From assembly GCA_018609125.1 (NCBI GenBank), contig JABAYF010000016.1, forward strand, positions 1 to 64,000: a DNA stretch of 64,000 nucleotides. The letters run 5' to 3'. This stretch comes from Candidatus Nanopelagicales bacterium (GTDB taxonomy: Bacteria; Actinomycetota; Actinomycetes; S36-B12). The translations under genes were made by a program, and so were the position numbers. The notes beneath the pieces are model-generated. The model ran no database searches. It was given only the letters and a program-made list of their open reading frames with translations, and was not told the DNA's origin. How positions within the stretch are numbered: the first letter of the stretch is position 1; each line of letters begins with the position of its first letter. Shown piece by piece: positions 1 through 10,714 of this stretch.

Positions 1-66
1 TTGCATGTGTTAAGCACGCCGCCAGCGTTCGTCCTGAGCCAGGATCAAACTCTCCGTTGATGTTTT
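1..66 (-). rRNA. rrs: 16S rRNA gene, 5' end only (runs off the window)
   Basis: Read on the minus strand, the first 60 bases carry the universal start of 16S rRNA: GAGAGTTTGATCCTGGCTC followed by the AGGACGAACGCTGGCGGCG block and the start of the TTAACACATGCAA segment. The gene continues beyond position 1, so only about 4% is visible. The mature 5' end is not marked; by analogy with other actinobacteria it lies near 60-66. A 6-bp hairpin with a UUCG loop (71-86) sits just upstream. Confidence 0.96.
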
Positions 67-296
67 TGTTGATGCCCGAAGGCATCTCACTCAACGAATA
101 TGAGTGATGCTGGCAGACACAAGCTGGTGCTTGTATCAACCAAAGGAACCGTTAGGGATGACTGCAGCCCGAAGGTGTCAGCCAATTCCATAACGGAGTT
201 ATTTTGGCATCGATATATGGCACGCTGTTGAGTTCTCAAGGATCGTGTGCTGCTGAGCGCGCCTCCGATGGAGACCGTTCTCAGGGCAACCCTTTA
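67..296 (-). other. rRNA operon leader region
   Basis: Transcribed leader between the promoters and the 16S 5' end; no protein gene is evident here. It contains a perfect 6-bp hairpin GATGCC-TTCG-GGCATC at 71-86 and, at 220-240, the sequence CTTGAGAACTCAACAGCGTG, a motif I recognise from actinobacterial rRNA leaders and 16S-23S spacers, where it belongs to the antitermination and RNase processing region. The exact processing sites cannot be assigned from sequence alone. Confidence 0.7.
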
Positions 297-325
297 ACGT
301 TATTCGAAAGGTTTTCCTAAGTCAA
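297..325 (-). promoter_or_regulatory. rrn promoter, proximal (P2)
   Basis: On the minus strand a -35 box TTGACT (320-325) is followed by exactly 17 bases and a -10 box TAACGT (297-302). This is a near-consensus housekeeping sigma promoter about 230 bases upstream of the 16S rRNA. Transcription would start near 290. Confidence 0.7.
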
Positions 326-466
326 GTTAGCTGTCTGTGACCTGCGCCACAACACTGCCGAATCTGATTTGGAGAACCTAGCTCGCTTTTGCTTCTCTAC
401 TGCAACTCGCGGATCCGGCCTACCCGTGGTGACCACGGTGTCCGGTGCTTCCTAGCGAGCGGACTG

Positions 467-496
467 ACTATACGCGCCCTGAGAATGCAGAGTCAA
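467..496 (-). promoter_or_regulatory. rrn promoter, distal (P1)
   Basis: On the minus strand a -35 box TTGACT (491-496) and a -10 box TATAGT (467-472) are separated by 18 bases. It shares its -35 hexamer with the proximal promoter and lies only 20 bases after the tyrS stop codon. Tandem promoters are normal for rRNA operons. Confidence 0.7.
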
Positions 497-516
497 ATCG
501 CCTGACGGATTGACTC

Positions 517-1809
517 CTAAGCGGGCTGATCGGCTACGACTTCAACTCCGGCGATTGTGCGTTTTCCTCTGCGCAGCACCAGGAAACGACCACCAAGCAA
601 ATCGGCGACACGGGGCTGCCAGGTGTCGTCGGTGATGCGTTGATTGTTGACGTAGGCGCCACCTTCATTGATCGTACGCCGGGCTGCACCCCTCCCGGCA
701 ACGAGTTCGCTTCGAGAAAGCAGCTCAACAATGCTGGGGAGAAGGCCGTCAGTTATTTCAGCAGCGGACACCTGCGCGCCCGGAACTTCGCTGAGCGCTG
801 CGGCCAGGGTGTCTAGGGGCACATCACCAATATCGGCGTGTCCAAATAGGGCCCTGGAGGCCGTTTGAACCGCCTCGGTTGCCTGCGCACCGTGCACGAG
901 AGTGGTCATTTCCGTGGCCAGACCAAGTTGCGCGGCTCGTTGATGGGGCTGATCAGCGGTCGCCTCCTGCCATTGCGTCAGAAGATGGGCATCGCTGCTG
1001 CTGTAGAGGCGGGCATACGTCATGACATCACGATCATCGCTATTGAGCCAGAACTGGTAGAAGGCATAGGGGGTGGTCATGACCGGGTCAAGCCAGATCG
1101 TGCCCGATTCGGTCTTGCCAAATTTAGTGCCGTCAGATTTGGTAACCAATGGCGTAGTGAGGGCGTGCACACTTGCCCGCTCCACTCGGCGGATGAGGTC
1201 GGTTCCCGCGGTGATGTTGCCCCACTGGTCTGACCCTCCCGTTTGCAGTCGACAATTGTACTTTCGGTACAACTGTAGATAGTCATGAGCTTGGAGCACC
1301 TGATAACTGAATTCGGTGAACGAAATGCCAGCATCAGCGAGTCGAGCCGCCACGGCTTCACGATCAAGCATTCGGTTGACGCTGAAGTGTTTGCCGATAT
1401 CCCGCAAGAACTCCAGGACCGAGACTTCATGCGTCCAGTCGTAGTTGTTCACCATTTGAGCGGCGTTAGGGCCGGTAAAGTCAAAGAACCGCTCCAACTG
1501 CGACTTCACCCGGGTACTCCACTGCTCCACAATCTCAGCACTATTTAACGCGCGTTCGCCACTGGATTTCGGGTCGCCAATCAAGCCGGTGGCGCCGCCC
1601 ACCAACGCAAGAGGTACGTGCCCGGCCCGTTGAAAACGAGCGACGGTAAGTATTTGCAACAGGTTACCCAGATGCAGACTGGGCGCCGTGGGATCGAACC
1701 CGCAGTACAGCGTCATCGGACCCTGGTCCAAATCACGCGCCAAGGCTTCGATCTCGGTGCTTTGGGCGATAACTCCCCGCCGCTGCAGGTCATCGACTAA
1801 CGCATTCAC
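517..1809 (-). CDS. tyrS: Tyrosyl-tRNA synthetase
   Basis: Charges tRNA-Tyr with tyrosine in the cytoplasm. The class I signature HLGN (about residues 46-49 of the chosen protein) and the KFGKT form of the KMSKS loop (about residue 230) are present, and the C-terminal 60-70 residues form an S4-like RNA-binding domain (RRTINEGGAYVN). The length of 430 residues fits the family. I prefer the GTG at 1809 (VNALVDDLQRRG) because bacterial TyrRS begins there; an in-frame ATG at 1845 would add 12 residues unlike the family. It follows argH by 74 bases on the same strand, so it may be read from the arginine operon. No T-box leader is visible. The stop TAG is followed at once by the rrn promoters. Confidence 0.96.
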   Translation of the reverse strand: MNALVDDLQRRGVIAQSTEIEALARDLDQGPMTLYCGFDPTAPSLHLGNLLQILTVARFQRAGHVPLALVGGATGLIGDPKSSGERALNSAEIVEQWSTRVKSQLERFFDFTGPNAAQMVNNYDWTHEVSVLEFLRDIGKHFSVNRMLDREAVAARLADAGISFTEFSYQVLQAHDYLQLYRKYNCRLQTGGSDQWGNITAGTDLIRRVERASVHALTTPLVTKSDGTKFGKTESGTIWLDPVMTTPYAFYQFWLNSDDRDVMTYARLYSSSDAHLLTQWQEATADQPHQRAAQLGLATEMTTLVHGAQATEAVQTASRALFGHADIGDVPLDTLAAALSEVPGAQVSAAEITDGLLPSIVELLSRSELVAGRGAARRTINEGGAYVNNQRITDDTWQPRVADLLGGRFLVLRRGKRTIAGVEVVADQPA

Positions 1810-1883
1810 AAGCCACCATTGTTCCCTACCTCCACTGCCAACCATTCGACCGGTGGCCGTACGGCGACACGAGCTCGGTTGCG

Positions 1884-3789
<1,906 letters not shown>

Positions 3790-3793
<4 letters not shown>

Positions 3794-5034
3794 GAAGCAC
3801 CTGCGTAGGCGTCAGCTGCCTCGGCAAGAATGGTCGGCCACCGTTGCTCGAATAGGTCCACATCGGCCATACTTAAAACCAGGGGTGGCGTGAGTCGGAG
3901 CACATCGGGACGCACCGCATTGATGATAATCCCGTGATTGCGCGCAGCAGCCTCGACCTGCACTGCCATCGGTTCACGCAAGACAACACCGAGCATGAAC
4001 CCTTCGCCTCGAACATGGTGCACTTGTACCGCCTGCGCCGCAACATCTTTGAGCCGTTTACCCAAACGTTGAACATTGGCTAACAGCAACTCTGCTTCAA
4101 TCGTATTGAGCACCGCGAGTGCGGCGGCACACACCACTGGATTCCCACCGAATGTTGTACCGTGTGTGCCCGGACTTAACAGTGCCGCGGCATCGCCGAA
4201 GGCAACGCATGCTCCGATGGGGAGGCCGCCACCAAGACCCTTGGCCAAGGTGACCACATCGGGCATCACATTGTGTCGTTGATGCGCAAACCATGCGCCT
4301 GTTCGACCAATTCCGGATTGCACCTCATCAATCACGAGCAGCGCTGCGCACTTACTGGTGATCTCTCTCACTGCTGATAAGTAGCCGACCGGCGATGCGA
4401 TGATCCCAGCCTCACCTTGAATTGGTTCGATGAATACTGCTGCTGTCTCGCTCGTCACTGCGCGGAGCAGCGCATCGACATCTCCGAATGGAACGGCAGT
4501 GACGTCGCCAGGAAGTGGCCGAAACGGATCCTGCTTGGCCGGTTGCGCAGTCAGCGCTAACGCGCCCATTGTCCGGCCGTGAAAAGAGTTCTCGGCAACC
4601 ACAACGTGTTGGCGTCCGGTGAGACGACTGAGTTTGAACGCCGTTTCATTCGCTTCGGCGCCGGAATTACTAAACAGCACCCGTCCGTCGAGCATTCCGG
4701 TCGGATCAAGCAGTTCCAGCAATTTCTCGGCAAGTCGAATAGGGGGCGCGGTCATCGCAAGATTACTGGTGTGCCCCAACGTGGCGACCTGCTCGGTCAC
4801 AGCTGTCACCAAAGCTGGATGAGCGTGACCAAGGGCGTTAACCGCGATGCCGGCTAACAGGTCGAGGTACTCACGGTCATCGTCGTCCCACACCCTGGTG
4901 CCTAACCCACGGGTCAGTGTCAACGGTGGTATGCCGTAGTTGTTCATCAACGCTGCCGACCAACGTCGACTCCACTCCCCCGGATGCTCGGTGCTGTTGA
5001 GGCTCACATTGGATGCCGAATCTTTTGTCATCAC
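3790..5034 (-). CDS. argD: Acetylornithine aminotransferase
   Basis: PLP enzyme of class-III aminotransferase fold that converts N-acetylglutamate semialdehyde to N-acetylornithine. Visible landmarks are NSGAEANE (123-130), [11 protein letters not shown] (236-246) and the PLP lysine in TLAKGLGGG (K265). The length of 414 is slightly long at the N-terminus, where the first 20 residues are polar and variable. The start is a GTG overlapping the argB stop (GTGA); an ATG follows directly as the next codon. A succinyl-diaminopimelate aminotransferase activity is also possible, as in many ArgD proteins. Confidence 0.95.
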
Positions 5035-5918
5035 TGACCACGATCGTCGACGATCATCGTGCCAACGCCCTCGTCGGTGAATACCTCGACCAATAGCGCG
5101 TGAGGCACCCGGCCATCAATGATGTGCGCGCGAGGAACTCCTCCATTCACCGCGGTCAGACAGGCTTCCACCTTGGGCACCATTCCATCCGATAGACGCG
5201 GCAACATTTCGCTGAGTTCAGGGACCGTAATTGAAGTGATGACCTCGGAACTATCTGGCCAGTTCGCATAAAGTCCCGCCACGTCGGTCAACATGATGAG
5301 TTTTGACGCACCGAGAGCTCTGGCGAGGGCGGCAGCCGCAGTATCGGCATTAACGTTGTACACGGTGCCGCTGTGGTCACTAGCCACCGAGGAGACCACC
5401 GGAATTCTTCCGTCGTCAAGGAGTGCGCTAACGAAGGCAGGGTTCACGTCGACCACGTCACCGGCGTGGCCTAGATCCACCTCGATCCCGTCGAGTACAA
5501 GGTGCTTCTTCTGTGCTGTAAACAAATGCGCATCGTCACCGGAAAGACCCACAGCAAACGGGCCGTGCTGGTTGATCAGGCTCACGATCTCGCGCTGAAC
5601 CTGGCCCGTAAGAACCATGTGCACAACTTCCATGGCCTCAGTTGTGGTCACCCGAAGACCTCCGCGGAATTCCGATGCGATGTCGAGTCGGTCTAACATC
5701 GTCGAGATTTGGGGCCCGCCACCGTGCACGACAACCGGGCGTAAACCTGCCAGGCGCATGAAGACAACATCTTCGGCGAAGGCACGCTGAAGGTCGGTGT
5801 CTACCATTGCGTTGCCGCCATACTTCACCACCACCGTGGCCCCACGGAACTTTTCCAGCCAGGGCAGCGCCTGAGCTAGTACGCCAGCCTTATGCTGCGC
5901 ACTTAGTCCAGATGTCAT
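5031..5918 (-). CDS. argB: Acetylglutamate kinase
   Basis: Second step of arginine synthesis, phosphorylating N-acetylglutamate. Amino-acid kinase fold: VVKYGGNAM near the N-terminus, VVHGGGPQI for substrate binding, and the C-terminal [11 protein letters not shown] segment typical of the arginine-sensitive subfamily. I choose the ATG at 5918 ([10 protein letters not shown], 295 residues) because GGAAGG lies 9 bases upstream; the longer frame to 5948 has no family support. The N-terminal extension before the kinase core resembles that of feedback-inhibited enzymes, which is inference. Confidence 0.95.
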   Translation of the reverse strand: MTSGLSAQHKAGVLAQALPWLEKFRGATVVVKYGGNAMVDTDLQRAFAEDVVFMRLAGLRPVVVHGGGPQISTMLDRLDIASEFRGGLRVTTTEAMEVVHMVLTGQVQREIVSLINQHGPFAVGLSGDDAHLFTAQKKHLVLDGIEVDLGHAGDVVDVNPAFVSALLDDGRIPVVSSVASDHSGTVYNVNADTAAAALARALGASKLIMLTDVAGLYANWPDSSEVITSITVPELSEMLPRLSDGMVPKVEACLTAVNGGVPRAHIIDGRVPHALLVEVFTDEGVGTMIVDDRGQ

Positions 5919-5966
5919 GATCAGGTACCTTCCTTCTGTGTGATCCAATAACGCGGGCTGTCGGGG

Positions 5967-7130
5967 TCAACTCGAATAGGCCGAGTTCTCGTGTACGTAC
6001 TCGGCTGTCAGGTCATTGGTCCAGATGTCAGCGCTGCTGTCACCGGCCCGAAGTTCAACGTCAATAACCACCTCGCGTGCGGCCATCGACACTAGATCCC
6101 TCGATTCGCCAACGCTGCCCCCTCGACACACCCATACGCCGTTGATCGCCACATCAACCTGATCGGGATGAAAGGCTGCAGATGTAGTGCCAATGGCGGA
6201 CAGAACGCGACCCCAGTTGGGATCTTCACCATGAATGGCGCACTTGAGTAGATTGCTGCGAGCAATCGAGCGGGCCACATCGACCGCCTCGTTCTCGGTG
6301 TGCGCACCCCGGACGCTCACGCAGATTTCCTTGCTGGCGCCTTCGGCATCGGCAATAAGTTGGCGCGCCAAGTCGGCGCAGGCCTGGGTCAGATAGTTGG
6401 TGAACTCCTTCTCACTCACCTGTCGACCGCTTGCACCATTGGCCATCAAGACCACGGTGTCATTTGTCGACATGCATCCATCGGAGTCGATTCGGTCAAA
6501 AGTCATTCTGCTCGCCAGGGCCAACGATCGGGCTGCTACCTCAGAAGAAAGAGAAGCATCCGTGGTGAGGACAACGATCATCGTGGCCAGTCCAGGGGCC
6601 AACATGCCTGCACCCTTAGCCATGCCACCGATGGTGAATTCGTCCGCCTCGACACGCGTGACCTTTGGCACCGAGTCCGTGGTCATGATCGCTCGTGCTG
6701 CCGTTGAGCCCTCAGCCACTAGCACGGCCGCAGCAGCCTCGACGCCACCGAGCAATAGATCCATGGGTAGACGCTCGCCAATGAGACCAGTGGAGCACAC
6801 GACGACGTCACCTGCCCCAATGTCAAACCCATTCCGCTGCAGTGACTCTGCCACAAACTCTGCCGTTTGATGTGTATCAGCAAAACCTTCAGGTCCGGTG
6901 CAAGCATTCGCGCCACCGGAATTGACCACGACCGCCCGCGCTGAACCATCTGCTACAACCTGCTGGCTCCACAACACCGGTGCTGCAGCGAACCGATTGG
7001 AGGTGAATACCCCGGCAACAACATCTTCTGGTCCCGAATTGACGACCAGGGCAACGTCTTGCGCCCCGGATGCTTTGATGCCGGCAGCCACGCCTGATGC
7101 AATGAATCCGTCGGGTGCGGTGACACTCAT
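5967..7130 (-). CDS. argJ: Glutamate N-acetyltransferase / amino-acid acetyltransferase
   Basis: Recycles the acetyl group from N-acetylornithine to glutamate; some members also use acetyl-CoA. The self-cleavage site is visible as KGAGMLAPGLATM, where ArgJ proteins cut just before the threonine (about T183) to give alpha and beta chains. The ATG at 7130 overlaps the argC stop by 4 bases; the in-frame ATG at 7145 would lie inside argC. The length of 387 is normal. Its presence means the pathway is of the cyclic type. Confidence 0.96.
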   Translation of the reverse strand: MSVTAPDGFIASGVAAGIKASGAQDVALVVNSGPEDVVAGVFTSNRFAAAPVLWSQQVVADGSARAVVVNSGGANACTGPEGFADTHQTAEFVAESLQRNGFDIGAGDVVVCSTGLIGERLPMDLLLGGVEAAAAVLVAEGSTAARAIMTTDSVPKVTRVEADEFTIGGMAKGAGMLAPGLATMIVVLTTDASLSSEVAARSLALASRMTFDRIDSDGCMSTNDTVVLMANGASGRQVSEKEFTNYLTQACADLARQLIADAEGASKEICVSVRGAHTENEAVDVARSIARSNLLKCAIHGEDPNWGRVLSAIGTTSAAFHPDQVDVAINGVWVCRGGSVGESRDLVSMAAREVVIDVELRAGDSSADIWTNDLTAEYVHENSAYSS

Positions 7131-8158
7131 GGCGCTACACCCCACGCCGTCAACCCTGCTTGTTCGTTGATACCTAACATGAGATTGGCATTTTGAATCG
7201 ACTGGCCGGCCGCGCCCTTGATTAGATTATCTATTGCGGCCACGACAACCACGCGATGCGCGTGCTCATCCACGGTTGCCTGCAGATGAACCGAATTGGA
7301 CCCGAAGGTAGCCGCGGTATGCGGCCACTGCCCTGGGGCTAGCAGATGAACGAAGGATTCAGCGGCATAAGAAGAATGCATGATGTCGCGTACATCATCG
7401 GTACTGACTCCATGGTTTACCGGGGCGGACACAGTGGCCAGAATGCCGCGAGTCATGGGCGCAAGTAGCGGTGTGAAAGAAACCGTGACCGGTTCACCGG
7501 CCGCAGCCGCTAGCGACTGTTCCATTTCCGGGGTGTGCTGGTGATTCCCGCCCACCTTGTACGCAGACATTGAGTTGAGCACCGACGAGGCCGACAGCGA
7601 TTCGGTGGCCTTGCGCCCGGCTCCGGAGGTTCCTGAAGCCGCAACAACCACGACTTCTGGACGAGCGATCACGTCGGCGGCGAGCAGCGGTGCCATAGCC
7701 AAGGTGACGGCGGTGGGATAGCACCCAGGGTTGGCCACCCGGGTTGCACCGGCCAGCAATTGCCTGGTGTGGCCAAACTCGGGCAGGCCGTACAACCATG
7801 TGCCCGCGTGCGAACCCCCGTAGTAGGCCTCCCAGGCTCCGGCATCGGTTAATCGATAATCCGCACCCAGATCCACCACCCTCACCTGTGCTGGAATGTG
7901 GGCCATTAAGGCGGCTGATTCCCCGTGTGGCAGGGCCAGAAAAACTACATCGGCGTTGCTCAGTTCCTGTGGATCGGTGGGCGCCATGAGGTGATCGGTG
8001 AGCGCAGTCAATTGTGGATGGACGACATCAACACGATCTCCCGCCCGACTTCCCGCCATCATCGCGCCGAGGTTCAACGATGGATGCCCGGCAATGAGCC
8101 GCAAGAGTTCGCCGCCGGCATAGCCAGAGGCGCCCAGGACCGCTGCTGTAAAAGACAT
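7127..8158 (-). CDS. argC: N-acetyl-gamma-glutamyl-phosphate reductase
   Basis: NADPH-dependent reductase, third step of arginine synthesis. The N-terminal Rossmann motif GASGYAGGELLRL (9-21) and the catalytic cysteine in ANPGCYPTA (C146) are clear; length 343 is normal. It is the first gene of the arg operon. No Shine-Dalgarno sequence precedes the ATG: the bases just upstream read TATAAT-TCTCCT-ATG, so the mRNA probably begins at the start codon (see the promoter entry). Confidence 0.97.
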   Translation of the reverse strand: MSFTAAVLGASGYAGGELLRLIAGHPSLNLGAMMAGSRAGDRVDVVHPQLTALTDHLMAPTDPQELSNADVVFLALPHGESAALMAHIPAQVRVVDLGADYRLTDAGAWEAYYGGSHAGTWLYGLPEFGHTRQLLAGATRVANPGCYPTAVTLAMAPLLAADVIARPEVVVVAASGTSGAGRKATESLSASSVLNSMSAYKVGGNHQHTPEMEQSLAAAAGEPVTVSFTPLLAPMTRGILATVSAPVNHGVSTDDVRDIMHSSYAAESFVHLLAPGQWPHTAATFGSNSVHLQATVDEHAHRVVVVAAIDNLIKGAAGQSIQNANLMLGINEQAGLTAWGVAP

Positions 8159-8163
8159 AGGAG

Positions 8164-8187
8164 AATTATACGCATATGCGTATAATT
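8164..8187 (-). promoter_or_regulatory. ARG-box-like palindrome over the argC -10 box
   Basis: A perfect 24-bp palindrome with half-site AATTATACGCAT. Read toward argC, its proximal arm contains a consensus -10 hexamer TATAAT (8165-8170), exactly six bases from the ATG at 8156-8158, the geometry of a leaderless transcript. The -35 region (TTAGGC at 17 bases) is weak. Because argR lies in the same operon, I infer this is the ArgR operator and that binding blocks RNA polymerase. The symmetry places a second TATAAT facing pheT, whose use is unknown. Confidence 0.75.
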
Positions 8188-8200
8188 GCCTAATCGGCGG

Positions 8201-10714
8201 CTAACTGCCTCTGAGAACGGCGCCGCATCGCTGTGCAGCGGCAGCCAGCATCAGCTCTCGGATTTGGGATATTTCTTCCCCGGTCAGGGTGTGGTCCTCA
8301 GCACGCAGCCGCACTGAGAATGCAAGGGAACGCTGCCCGGCGGGGACCTGGGGGCCCTGATAAACGTCGAAGAGCCGCACCGACTCCACCATGTCGCCGC
8401 CACCGTCCGTCAGCGCCGCAGCCACGTCGGAGGCCGCAATGCCAGCATCAAGCACTAGTGCGATGTCCTCTTTGGCCACCGGTGCTGTGGCAATGATGGG
8501 CGCCTGCGTTTGATGCGACACAGCCACCGAGGCATCAAGCAACACAGTCAGGTCTAGTTCAAATGCACAGGACCGCGGTGGCAGACCCCAGTGAAGGAGA
8601 ACTGCAGGGTGTAGTTCGCCCGCGTATCCCAAGCAGATGTCATCGAGATACAGTCCGGCCACTCGACCGGGGTGGAAGGGGGCGTAATGGACCGCCCGTG
8701 GCTGCAGGTGCACGCCAATTTCTAGAGCACAGCCTCGAGCCAAGGCAGCCGCCTGTGCCCAGTCGACCGGGCTGCCCTCGCCCCACCATCCAGAACGAAC
8801 CCGCTGACCGATGAGGAGCCCCGCGAGATGCTCAGGCTGGTGCGGTAGAAGTTCTTCCAACGCAGCAAGTTCGTCTTCACTCGGACGAGAGGTGGTGGCC
8901 GGACGGATAACAGTCGTGCCTAGGTCGTGGTATTTGGTGGTGAAGAAGACCCGACCCATTTCGCTGATGAGAACGTCATCTGCACCGCGTGACCTATTGC
9001 GTCGAGCAACCGCAGCGAGCCCAGGGAGCAACGTGGTGCGAAGTTGAGGTTGTTCGTCGCTCAGTGGATTGGCAAGGGTAACGCCACGCTGACGATCGTC
9101 TTCTTCGTCAATGCGCAGCGCCGCAATATCTGCCGGGCCCATGAAGGGATAGGTCAAAACCTCAGTCAGGCCAGCTCCGGCCAGCCAAAGTCCGAGTCGT
9201 CGACGTTTCCGCTGGCGCTCAGTGAGTCCGCGCCCGCCAGAAATTGCCGGCAGGTGAGAAGGCAACTCGTCATAGCCGCCAAGACGCAATACCTCTTCGA
9301 CCAGATCGGCCGGGTCAATGAGGTCTGGCCGCCACGAAGGCACCAACACCGTGAAATGATCCGCTCCATCACCCTGCGAACCCGCCACCTCACACCCGAC
9401 CGCGGTTAACCGCTCGGCAACCACACCCGCAGAAATCGCCATCCCGGCAGTGCGCTCGGGCAAAGAGCTAGCCATAACGATCCGGGTGGGTTCATAAGGC
9501 GATTCCCACGCGGTAAATCCCACATAACTGCCACCGCCGTAGTGCAACAGCAATTGCATCGCTTTGGCCGATGCATAGGGCGCAAGGACACGGTCGACAC
9601 CACGTTCGAAGCGTCGCGAAGCTTCCGTTGCTAGTCGGTGACGACGCGCCGTTTGCGCGACGCGACGCGGAGTAAACCAGGCCGCCTCAAGGACAATATC
9701 CGTTGTTGTGGAGTCGATTTCACTGCTAAATCCACCCATCACGCCCGCCAAACCCAGCGGGCCCGAGTCGTCGCGAATAACGATGTCGTCAGGACTCAAT
9801 ACGCGTTCCACATGGTCTATGGTGGTGAGGCGAGTGTCCGAAGCGGCATATCCAGCTCGGACCGTTCCGCGCAGTTTCGAACCATCAAACGCATGCAGCG
9901 GCTGCCCGGTGTCCAGCATAACGAAGTTGGTGACGTCAACAGCAAGAGAAATTGATCGCATTCCGGCTGCGGTTAGACGACGACGCATCCATGCGGGCGT
10001 AGTAGCGGATGGATCGAAACCGGTGATTCGTCGGAGAGTGAACATCTCGCAGATGGCTGCATCATCAACATCGCAGGGCCAGGGCGCATCGGTAGCTTCG
10101 GGCGCAGGAAGATCAGCCAACGCCATAGCGTGATCGTTGAAGGGCAGATCGAAACTCGTCGCCACTTCACGGGCAATTCCGCGGACGCTCAGTGCGTACC
10201 CGCGGTCGGGCGTCACCGCAATGTCGAGGATTTCATCTCCGAGCCCCAACAACTCCACGGCATCGTCCCCCACCGTGCCATCGGGCAAGACGATAATTCC
10301 GGCATGGTCTTCACCGAGAGCAAGTTCGCGCTCAGAACAGATCATGCCATCGGAAACGTGGCCGTAGGTGGTGCGGGCGGCAATATGAAAATCACCGGGC
10401 AGAATCGTGCCTGGAGTCGCGATAACAACGAGGTCGTCCACGATGAAATTACTTGCCCCGCAGACAATGCCACGCGTTCCACCGTGCTCGGATCCCAGAT
10501 CAACCTGGCACCATCGAATGGGCTTTTTGAACTCCGTAAGCTCTTCGATGCGCACAACCTTGCCCACCGTTAGGGGGCCCTGAAGCCCGGCTCCGAGGGT
10601 TTCCACCGACTCAACTTCAAGCCCGGCGGCTATCAGGCGTTCAGCGATCTCGCGACCACGCACTTCGGGGGGAAGGTCGACGTAGGAGGCCAACCACTGA
10701 ACACTGACGCGCAC
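8201..10714 (-). CDS. pheT: Phenylalanyl-tRNA synthetase beta subunit
   Basis: Large subunit of the heterotetrameric PheRS. Visible parts are the N-terminal EMAP-II-like tRNA-binding domain (about residues 40-150), the B3/B4 region, the degenerate catalytic-like core with ERGVDRVL and SDEQPQLRTTLLPGL, and the C-terminal FDX-ACB anticodon-binding domain beginning near PVAKEDIALVL. The length of 837 fits. It begins directly after the pheS stop with no spacer, so both are co-translated. The operon end is 42 bases before the argC start, with no clear terminator hairpin. Confidence 0.97.
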   Translation of the reverse strand: MRVSVQWLASYVDLPPEVRGREIAERLIAAGLEVESVETLGAGLQGPLTVGKVVRIEELTEFKKPIRWCQVDLGSEHGGTRGIVCGASNFIVDDLVVIATPGTILPGDFHIAARTTYGHVSDGMICSERELALGEDHAGIIVLPDGTVGDDAVELLGLGDEILDIAVTPDRGYALSVRGIAREVATSFDLPFNDHAMALADLPAPEATDAPWPCDVDDAAICEMFTLRRITGFDPSATTPAWMRRRLTAAGMRSISLAVDVTNFVMLDTGQPLHAFDGSKLRGTVRAGYAASDTRLTTIDHVERVLSPDDIVIRDDSGPLGLAGVMGGFSSEIDSTTTDIVLEAAWFTPRRVAQTARRHRLATEASRRFERGVDRVLAPYASAKAMQLLLHYGGGSYVGFTAWESPYEPTRIVMASSLPERTAGMAISAGVVAERLTAVGCEVAGSQGDGADHFTVLVPSWRPDLIDPADLVEEVLRLGGYDELPSHLPAISGGRGLTERQRKRRRLGLWLAGAGLTEVLTYPFMGPADIAALRIDEEDDRQRGVTLANPLSDEQPQLRTTLLPGLAAVARRNRSRGADDVLISEMGRVFFTTKYHDLGTTVIRPATTSRPSEDELAALEELLPHQPEHLAGLLIGQRVRSGWWGEGSPVDWAQAAALARGCALEIGVHLQPRAVHYAPFHPGRVAGLYLDDICLGYAGELHPAVLLHWGLPPRSCAFELDLTVLLDASVAVSHQTQAPIIATAPVAKEDIALVLDAGIAASDVAAALTDGGGDMVESVRLFDVYQGPQVPAGQRSLAFSVRLRAEDHTLTGEEISQIRELMLAAAAQRCGAVLRGS

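Noticed and set aside
1810-1883. T-box leader before tyrS
   Set aside because: The 74-base gap is too short for a T-box and lacks its conserved core.
8181-8186. Plus-strand TATAAT in the argC palindrome as a promoter for a plus-strand gene
   Set aside because: It follows from the symmetry of the palindrome; downstream on plus is only the antisense of pheT, with no gene to serve.
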